A DNA stretch of 64,000 nucleotides from an uncultured Bacteroidales bacterium. Lineage in GTDB: Bacteria; Bacteroidota; Bacteroidia; Bacteroidales; UBA932. Positions 58,267 through 64,000 of this stretch are shown here, in pieces. The stretch's first letter is position 1. The number at the start of each line of letters is the position of its first letter. The notes under the pieces were generated by a model. That model had not been told where the DNA came from. It made no database searches and was given only the letters and a program-made list of their open reading frames with translations. The stretch is taken from assembly GCA_905233275.1 (NCBI GenBank), contig CAJODR010000004.1, positions 62,001 through 126,000 of the forward strand, given 5' to 3'. The translations under genes and the position numbers were made by a program.

Positions 58267-59444
58267 ACAAGCAGGTGAAACATACGCTTATCCGCCTGGC
58301 CTCGATACTGGTCGGGCTGATACTGTTTGTTTCCGGCACACTGAAACTGGCCGATCCCGTCGGCACCGGCCTGATTGTCGACAGCTACTGGGAGTTTTTC
58401 GGCCTCGGATTCCTGTCGGGAATTTCCAAGGCCTTCGGATTCGCTCTGGCGCTGTTTGAGGCAACTCTCGGCGCCACCCTCCTGACCGGCGTTTTCCGTC
58501 GCTTCTCGGCTTGGGCGACTACGATACTGATCGGCTTCTTCACTATTATCACGCTCATTCTCTGGATATTCAACCCGGAGATGGACTGCGGCTGCTTCGG
58601 GCAGGCCATCCATCTCAGCCACGGCCAGTCGCTTCTGAAGAATATAGTCCTCCTGGCGCTCTCCGCCGGGGTCGTGCTACCGTTCAAGGGCGGATTCCTC
58701 CTCAAAAAACGTCGCCGCTATCCCGCATTCGGGCTGCTTGAAGCAGGAATTCTGGCAGGTGCCATATTCTCCTTGATTTCCATTCCCACGGTGGACTTCA
58801 CCCCGTTCAAACCGGGAGTAGAGCTCGCCGCCGGGCTCCATAACGAGAGCGGCCGGAACGGCCATGAGCGCACATATATCTATGAGAAGGACGGCCTTCA
58901 GCAGCAGTTTTCCCTGTCCGAGCTCCCGGACAGCAGTTGGACCTACGTCGGAGTCGGCGAAGAGACCGGCGAAGTCCCTACCGACGATGACCGGTATGTC
59001 ATCCTCCCGATCAGCACGCCTGACGGCGAAGGGTACGAATCCATTGCCGCCACCGGCGACGTCATGGTATTCTCCGTCTATAAGCCAGGCAAAGGTGAAA
59101 GATTCTGGAACAAACTGAAAATCAGGATGGAAGCAGCCCGTGCGGTAGGGTTCACTCCCCTGCTGCTCGTCGCGGGTGAGGCGCCGGCTTCATTCGCCGG
59201 TGAGGCATATCTGTCGGACTACCGCACCCTCGTTTCCCTCAACAGGGACAACGGCGGAGCTACCTGGTTCCACGACGGTATGCTGGTAATGAAATGGTCC
59301 CGCACCTTCTTCCCGGAGACGGACGAATTGAAGCAGATGCTGTCCGAGGACTGCGTCAAGCAGATGATGGAGGAGGACACAAGAGGCAGGATCCGACTGG
59401 AGGGATTCTACCTTTACGCCATAGCGGTGCTGCTACTGGTTTAA
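58263..59444 (+). CDS. DoxX-like membrane protein (BT_3928-like)
   Basis: LVGLILFVSGTLKLADPVGTGLIVDSYWEFFGL...CGCFGQAIHLSHGQSLLKNIVLL; ATGA overlap with tmk. Confidence 0.75.
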   Translation: MNKQVKHTLIRLASILVGLILFVSGTLKLADPVGTGLIVDSYWEFFGLGFLSGISKAFGFALALFEATLGATLLTGVFRRFSAWATTILIGFFTIITLILWIFNPEMDCGCFGQAIHLSHGQSLLKNIVLLALSAGVVLPFKGGFLLKKRRRYPAFGLLEAGILAGAIFSLISIPTVDFTPFKPGVELAAGLHNESGRNGHERTYIYEKDGLQQQFSLSELPDSSWTYVGVGEETGEVPTDDDRYVILPISTPDGEGYESIAATGDVMVFSVYKPGKGERFWNKLKIRMEAARAVGFTPLLLVAGEAPASFAGEAYLSDYRTLVSLNRDNGGATWFHDGMLVMKWSRTFFPETDELKQMLSEDCVKQMMEEDTRGRIRLEGFYLYAIAVLLLV

Positions 59445-59779
59445 TCTTCAATGATATAGAGATCCTCGCCCGGGGCCGTGAAACGGAAGTGCTCGCGGGC
59501 ATAACGCTCCTTTTCCTCTGTCGAGGAGAATTTGTCCAGCTGCTCCTCGAGGGCGGCATTCTTGTCCCGGAGATCCTTCATTTCGGCATTTTGCTCGGCG
59601 ATGGTGTGACGGGCGCGGAGGTAACGGAAGATGTTGTTGCGGCTAACGAAAAGCATGAAGAGCACGGCAATTGCGAGCGCCACGACTGCATATTTTGAGA
59701 ATGAGCCGTGGTCCGAATTCCACCAGAATTTACGCTTCTGCGGACTTTTGTCTTCCGTTTTTGCCAAAGTCTTGAACAA
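59441..59779 (-). CDS. FtsB/DivIC-like septum formation initiator
   Basis: 112 aa; single TM followed by coiled coil ARHTIAEQNAEMKDLRDKNAALEEQLDKFSSTEEKERYAREHFRFTAPGEDLYIIED. Confidence 0.85.
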   Translation of the reverse strand: MFKTLAKTEDKSPQKRKFWWNSDHGSFSKYAVVALAIAVLFMLFVSRNNIFRYLRARHTIAEQNAEMKDLRDKNAALEEQLDKFSSTEEKERYAREHFRFTAPGEDLYIIED

Positions 59780-59792
59780 GAGGTTCGTTATG

Positions 59793-59818
59793 TCTGCAAA
59801 ATTAATTAAATTTGCAGA
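59793..59818. promoter_or_regulatory. Near-perfect 26-nt palindrome in the divergent ftsB / nucleotidyltransferase intergenic region
   Basis: TCTGCAAAATTAATTAAATTTGCAGA; one mismatched pair. Confidence 0.4.
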
Positions 59819-59839
59819 AATATCGAAATTAATTTTGCA

Positions 59840-60775
59840 ATGAAACCTACCCTTCTAGTACTCGCCGCCGGCATGGGAAGCCGCTATGGCGGACTCAAGC
59901 AGATGGACGGCCTCGGCCCCTCGGGTGAAACCATCATCGACTACTCCATTTACGACGCTGTCAAGGCCGGATTCGGCAAGGTCGTCTACATTGTCCGCGA
60001 ATACTTCCGCGAGCAGATGGAGGAGACCGTCAAGCAGAAATACGCCGGTGTCAGGACCGTAGACGGAGCTCCGCTCGAATTCGTATTCGTCACACAGGAA
60101 CTCAATAAGATCCCCGCAGGATTCACCGTGCCGGAAGAGCGTCAGAAGCCCTGGGGCACCGCCCATGCGGTTCTCATGGCAAAGGACGTGATCCACGAGC
60201 CATTCGCCGTCATCAACGGCGACGACTACTACGGAGCCGATTCGTTCCGCATCCTCGGCGACTGGTGCCGCGAGCATGAACATTCGACCGGCAAGTACTG
60301 CATCGTCGGATTCGAGCTTGACAACACCCTGTCGGAGAACGGTACCGTCTCGAGAGGCATCTGCTCCTACGATGCCAAAGGCAACCTCACCGACATCGCC
60401 GAGCACCTCAATATCGGCAAAGAGGCCGACGGAGTGGTTTACGGTGACAATTCCGTGAACGGCGAAAACCACGTTGCGCTTGAAGCCAAAGCCCTCTGTT
60501 CCATGAACATGTGGGGATTCACCCCCGATTATTTCACCCTCAGCGAAGAGATATTCACCGAGTTCCTTAAGAAGAATATCCTCGAGCCCAAGAAGGAATA
60601 CTACATCCCCTTCGCCGTCGACACCATCATCAAGGGCGGCAAAGGCAGCTGCGAGGTCCTTTCGACTCCTTCGCACTGGTTCGGCGTCACCTTCAAGGAG
60701 GACCGTCCCGGTGTCGTGGCCAAATTCGCGGAGCTCGTGAAGGAAGGCGTCTATCCTTCTCCCCTCTACAAATGA
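59840..60775 (+). CDS. Sugar-phosphate nucleotidyltransferase
   Basis: 311 aa; LLVLAAGMGSRYGGLKQMDGLGPSGETIIDYSIYDA, AVINGDDYYG. Confidence 0.88.
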   Translation: MKPTLLVLAAGMGSRYGGLKQMDGLGPSGETIIDYSIYDAVKAGFGKVVYIVREYFREQMEETVKQKYAGVRTVDGAPLEFVFVTQELNKIPAGFTVPEERQKPWGTAHAVLMAKDVIHEPFAVINGDDYYGADSFRILGDWCREHEHSTGKYCIVGFELDNTLSENGTVSRGICSYDAKGNLTDIAEHLNIGKEADGVVYGDNSVNGENHVALEAKALCSMNMWGFTPDYFTLSEEIFTEFLKKNILEPKKEYYIPFAVDTIIKGGKGSCEVLSTPSHWFGVTFKEDRPGVVAKFAELVKEGVYPSPLYK

Positions 60776-61662
60776 GCAAGTACAAACCCAAAAAGAGCTT
60801 TGACATCCTCGGCGGCTTCCAGTGGTATACCCCGGGGATAGGCGGCATCATCGTATTCCTGCTGATTTTCCTGGCGGGACTAGTCCTTGCCGGCATCATC
60901 GGCTCCGTATGGCTCCTTGCCGGAGGCGGAAAGGATGCATTCACGCTCATCACATACGTGCTGATGTTCATCCCCGTACTCATTTTCGCGGGGGTCATGA
61001 GCCGGGAACGTGCCGTGTGGGAAAAAGGCTACGCTCTGGACAACAATCACTTCGCCCCGTACGGAGGCGTCTGGATGGCCGTGATGGCAGCCCTGTCCAT
61101 GTTCTGCCTCGGGCTTGCGCTTGATCCGGTCAACAGCTGGATTATCTCACTCGCCCCGATGACCCCCGACTGGGAACAGGCCCTCGAGCAGATGGTCGGA
61201 GGCAATTTCCTCTTCAACTTCCTGTCCGTGTGCATATTCGCTCCCCTCTTCGAGGAATGGATGTGCAGGGGAATCATTCTCCGGAGCCTCCTGCAGAAGA
61301 TACGTCCGGTCTGGGCGATCGTCATCTCCGCGCTCATATTCGCCTTGATACACGGCAATATCTGGCAGGGCTTCAACGCTTTCGCCATCGGACTCCTCCT
61401 CGGCTATGTCTACTACCGGACCGGCTCGCTGAAGCTCACCATCCTGATGCACTTCTGCAACAATTTCCTGAGCCTCATGCTCTCCCGCATGGAAAGCCTT
61501 TCCGCAGCCGATTCCTGGAGCTCAATCATGCCGGGCTGGGCCTACTGGACAATGGTGATTGCCGCAGCAGCCATCACCGTCGGCACCGTCATCGTCTTCA
61601 GCCGCGTCCCCCTCACCGGCCGCAGCAACTGCGACGAAATCCTCCCCGAAGAAATCGCTTAA
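60772..61662 (+). CDS. CPBP family intramembrane glutamic endopeptidase
   Basis: APLFEEWMCRGIILRSLLQ, ALIFALIHGNIWQGFNAFAIGLLLGYVYYRTGSLKLTILMHFCNNF. Confidence 0.9.
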   Translation: MSKYKPKKSFDILGGFQWYTPGIGGIIVFLLIFLAGLVLAGIIGSVWLLAGGGKDAFTLITYVLMFIPVLIFAGVMSRERAVWEKGYALDNNHFAPYGGVWMAVMAALSMFCLGLALDPVNSWIISLAPMTPDWEQALEQMVGGNFLFNFLSVCIFAPLFEEWMCRGIILRSLLQKIRPVWAIVISALIFALIHGNIWQGFNAFAIGLLLGYVYYRTGSLKLTILMHFCNNFLSLMLSRMESLSAADSWSSIMPGWAYWTMVIAAAAITVGTVIVFSRVPLTGRSNCDEILPEEIA

Positions 61663-61762
61663 CAATACCGATAATTTCGGGTACGGATTCAGTTTGAGAG
61701 GGATTTGTGATTAACATTAAGATAATTATTCCTAAATTTGAAGCACGAAACAATTATCACAG

Positions 61763-61960
61763 ATGAAAGACCTTATCAAAAAGATTTGCACTCCGGATAT
61801 AGCAGCGATTGTCGTGCTTCTGGCGGCCGTGATCATGAATTTCGTGATATTCCTGTCACGCACGATTAGAGGCGCCCATCCCTGGGCACTCGTCATCGGC
61901 ATTATTCTGCTGGTGTATCTGGTGCTCTACGTCCTCACGGTCTTCTGCCGGAAGAAATAG
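61763..61960 (+). CDS. Small membrane protein (65 aa)
   Basis: MKDLIKKICTPDIAAIVVLLAAVIMNFVIFLSRTIRGAHPWALVIGIILLVYLVLYVLTVFCRKK; two TM segments. Confidence 0.55.
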   Translation: MKDLIKKICTPDIAAIVVLLAAVIMNFVIFLSRTIRGAHPWALVIGIILLVYLVLYVLTVFCRKK

Positions 61961-62696
61961 TCCGGAGAATAGCTGCGGCCTCAGCTTCGGCCTCGCCGAG
62001 AGACCCGTATTTACCTACATCGACCATCCTCGAGCCAGTGGCGTCATAGCCGGCGACAGGATGGTCGCGGCATATACGCAGGTAGAAATCCATTATCGGG
62101 AATCTCTCCTCACCGTCCATCGCCTCCTCCATCAGGGGGAAGACGCTGTCGGAAATGAGATGAATGCCGGAGAATGCCAGCATACGGTACTTGGAGACAT
62201 CCAAATCTCCGTTCGGTGAACGGACTTCGCCGGTAGCGGTGTCAGTCCAGCCCACCAGCCGCATATCGTCGTCGAAAAGAAGATACCTGCGAGTTCTCCG
62301 TTCGCTCACGGCAAGCGTCGCGACGGCATCTTCCGGCGCTGATGCCGCAAAGTCCCGGAGACTGATGTCGGAAATGATATCCACGTTGTGCACGAGGAAC
62401 TTGCCGCAGCCTTCAAGAAGCGGTCTGGCATGAAGCACAGCACCGCCGGTTTCGAGGAGACGGTCCGATTCGTCGGAGACGGTAGCATAGGGGTAAAAAA
62501 CTGACAGAAAGTCCCTTATCTGCTCCGGAAAGTGATGCACATTGACGACGAGCTCGTCGAATCCCTCCGCAATCAGCCGGTCAGCCACATGCGCAAGAAG
62601 CGGTTTGCCACAGACAGGCACAAGCGCTTTCGGCATCGTGTCCGTCAGGGGTCTGAGCCTCGTCCCGAGGCCCGCGGCAAAGATAAACCCTCTCAT
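61935..62696 (-). CDS. NDP-sugar nucleotidyltransferase (MurU-like)
   Basis: MRGFIFAAGLGTRLRPLTDTMPKALVPVCGKPLLAHV; overlaps the upstream kinase gene by 4 nt. Confidence 0.85.
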   Translation of the reverse strand: MRGFIFAAGLGTRLRPLTDTMPKALVPVCGKPLLAHVADRLIAEGFDELVVNVHHFPEQIRDFLSVFYPYATVSDESDRLLETGGAVLHARPLLEGCGKFLVHNVDIISDISLRDFAASAPEDAVATLAVSERRTRRYLLFDDDMRLVGWTDTATGEVRSPNGDLDVSKYRMLAFSGIHLISDSVFPLMEEAMDGEERFPIMDFYLRICRDHPVAGYDATGSRMVDVGKYGSLGEAEAEAAAILRTISSGRRP

Positions 62697-64000
62697 AACT
62701 CCCGCCTGATACCAAGCTCCCGGTGAATCAAGCGCACATGCACTTCCGGGAACATCTCCTTCACATGCGCAGCAAGATGCTCGGCACTATACGCACTACG
62801 GTGCTGACCGCCGGTGCAGCCGAAACTCACCTGAAAATGGGAAAAACCCCGTTCAAGAAATCTCCTCACATGCGCATCCACAAGTGAATACACCCCATCC
62901 AAAAAAGCAGTAATCTCCCCGTCCTCTTCGAGGAACTCAATCACCGGGGCATCAAGTCCATTCAACTTCTTGAACCGCTCATACCTCCCCGGATTATGCA
63001 CCGCCCTGCAATCAAACACAAATCCCCCACCATTCCCGCTCTCATCCTCCGGAATACCTTTTTTGTACGAAAAACTATAAATATCTACAATCAGACCAGA
63101 AGGAAGATCATCATGATCTTCCGCATTGCTGTTTACAAGATCAGAAAGAACTTCTGTGAGGTAAGGGTAGGCGGGGAAAGGGAGGAGGGTGGAGAGGTTG
63201 TCGAGGGCGGGGGCGATGCTGTCGATGAAGTATTGTTTCTTTTCGATGAGACCGCGGAAGCCGTAGCAGCCGAGGACCTGGAGGAGGCGGAAGAGGGTGA
63301 AGAGGCGGAACTGGTCCCGGAAGCGTTCCTGGGGGATGGTGACGTAGCGGGAGAGCTCTTCGCGGTATGCTTCGATCATTTCCTCCCGAAGGGTGTCGGG
63401 ATAGCGGGCGCTGGCCTGATAGACGAAGGAGGCGAGGTCGTAGTAGAACGGTCCCTTGCGGCCTCCCTGGTAGTCGATGAACCACGGTTGGCCGTCACGG
63501 AGCATGATGTTGCGGCCCTGGAAGTCGCGGTACATGAAGGTGTCCGAGCGGACTGCGAGGAGGTCGGCCCTGAGGCGGTCGAAATCGTCCTGGAGGCGGA
63601 CTTCGTTGAATTCTACGCCGCGGAGCTTGAGGAAATCGTATTTGAAATAGTTGAGATCGAAATCCACCATCCTGGCGTCGAACTCCGGCTGGGGATAGCA
63701 GACGCTGAAATCGAGACCCTCAGCACCCTCGAACTGGAGACGCGGTAGCGCCCTGACTGCACGGAGGAGAAGCGTTTTCTCTTCATCGGAATAGTGCCCC
63801 GAGGCACGTCCGGCAGCGACTGCGTCGAATAGCGACAGCTCCCCGAGATCCTCCTGGAGATAACTCATCCCATCATCGGATACGGCATAAATCTCCGGGA
63901 CGGCCAGTCCCTTCGAACGGAAATGGCGCGAAATTGTGAGGAACGCGCGATTCTCATCAGGGTCGGTCCCAACGACTCCGATTGCCGTCACAGGGCCGTA
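62693..64000 (-). CDS. APH/AmgK-like sugar kinase fused to a RapZ C-terminal-like domain (partial at the right edge)
   Basis: Kinase loop TFMYRDFQGRNIMLRDGQPWFIDYQGGRKGPFYYDLASFVY; C-terminal RGFSHFQVSFGCTGGQHRSAYSAEHLAAHVKEMFPEVHVRLIHREL. The frame stays open to the window end. Confidence 0.85.
   Translation of the reverse strand, partial: YGPVTAIGVVGTDPDENRAFLTISRHFRSKGLAVPEIYAVSDDGMSYLQEDLGELSLFDAVAAGRASGHYSDEEKTLLLRAVRALPRLQFEGAEGLDFSVCYPQPEFDARMVDFDLNYFKYDFLKLRGVEFNEVRLQDDFDRLRADLLAVRSDTFMYRDFQGRNIMLRDGQPWFIDYQGGRKGPFYYDLASFVYQASARYPDTLREEMIEAYREELSRYVTIPQERFRDQFRLFTLFRLLQVLGCYGFRGLIEKKQYFIDSIAPALDNLSTLLPFPAYPYLTEVLSDLVNSNAEDHDDLPSGLIVDIYSFSYKKGIPEDESGNGGGFVFDCRAVHNPGRYERFKKLNGLDAPVIEFLEEDGEITAFLDGVYSLVDAHVRRFLERGFSHFQVSFGCTGGQHRSAYSAEHLAAHVKEMFPEVHVRLIHRELGIRREL

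Noticed and set aside
59811-59837. Promoter TTTG...TAATTTTG directly before the nucleotidyltransferase ATG
   Set aside because: Spacing is only 15 nt and the -7 element sits about 3 nt from the ATG, which would need a leaderless or internal start.
1-64000. CRISPR array, prophage or intact transposon
   Set aside because: No regularly spaced repeats, no transposase, integrase or phage structural genes were found; ORF6N is only a remnant.

Overview
This 64 kb window comes from a Bacteroidales-type genome. The support is the -33 TTTG / -7 TAnnTTTG promoters, DUF4249/TonB-receptor and FimB/Mfa2 genes, and the L28-L33-DUF4295-ftsY and thrS-infC-rpmI-rplT order. Most of it is chromosomal core: iorAB with an aminotransferase, tmRNA, tRNA-Leu(CAG), pheT, ftsY, ribosomal proteins, lepB, infC, thrS, tnaA, folP and tmk. 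Scattered carbohydrate-active enzymes are also present (GH3, GH53, GH28). No CRISPR array, prophage or complete transposon was seen. Points of most interest: (1) a 991-aa ORF fusing an SLC13/DASS transporter to an M49-like peptidase domain whose first zinc His and third-ligand Glu are replaced (REIAH, EKVKDN), followed 9 nt later by a porin; (2) a tight seven-gene envelope operon (M28 peptidase, ABC exporter, amidase/golvesin-like protein, orphan 240-aa protein, STN-TonB receptor, DUF4249, MG2-like protein); (3) an AmgK-like kinase fused to a RapZ C-terminal domain, overlapping a MurU-like nucleotidyltransferase; (4) a compact metallopeptidase lipoprotein / DUF3575 / FimB-Mfa2 operon; (5) several genes that each look broken by a short internal deletion (ORF6N, an MBL-fold hydrolase, flotillin, a FISUMP-like protein, a small membrane protein); (6) a dispersed intergenic hairpin repeat at two loci. 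All family names come from reading motifs in the sequence; no database search was run.
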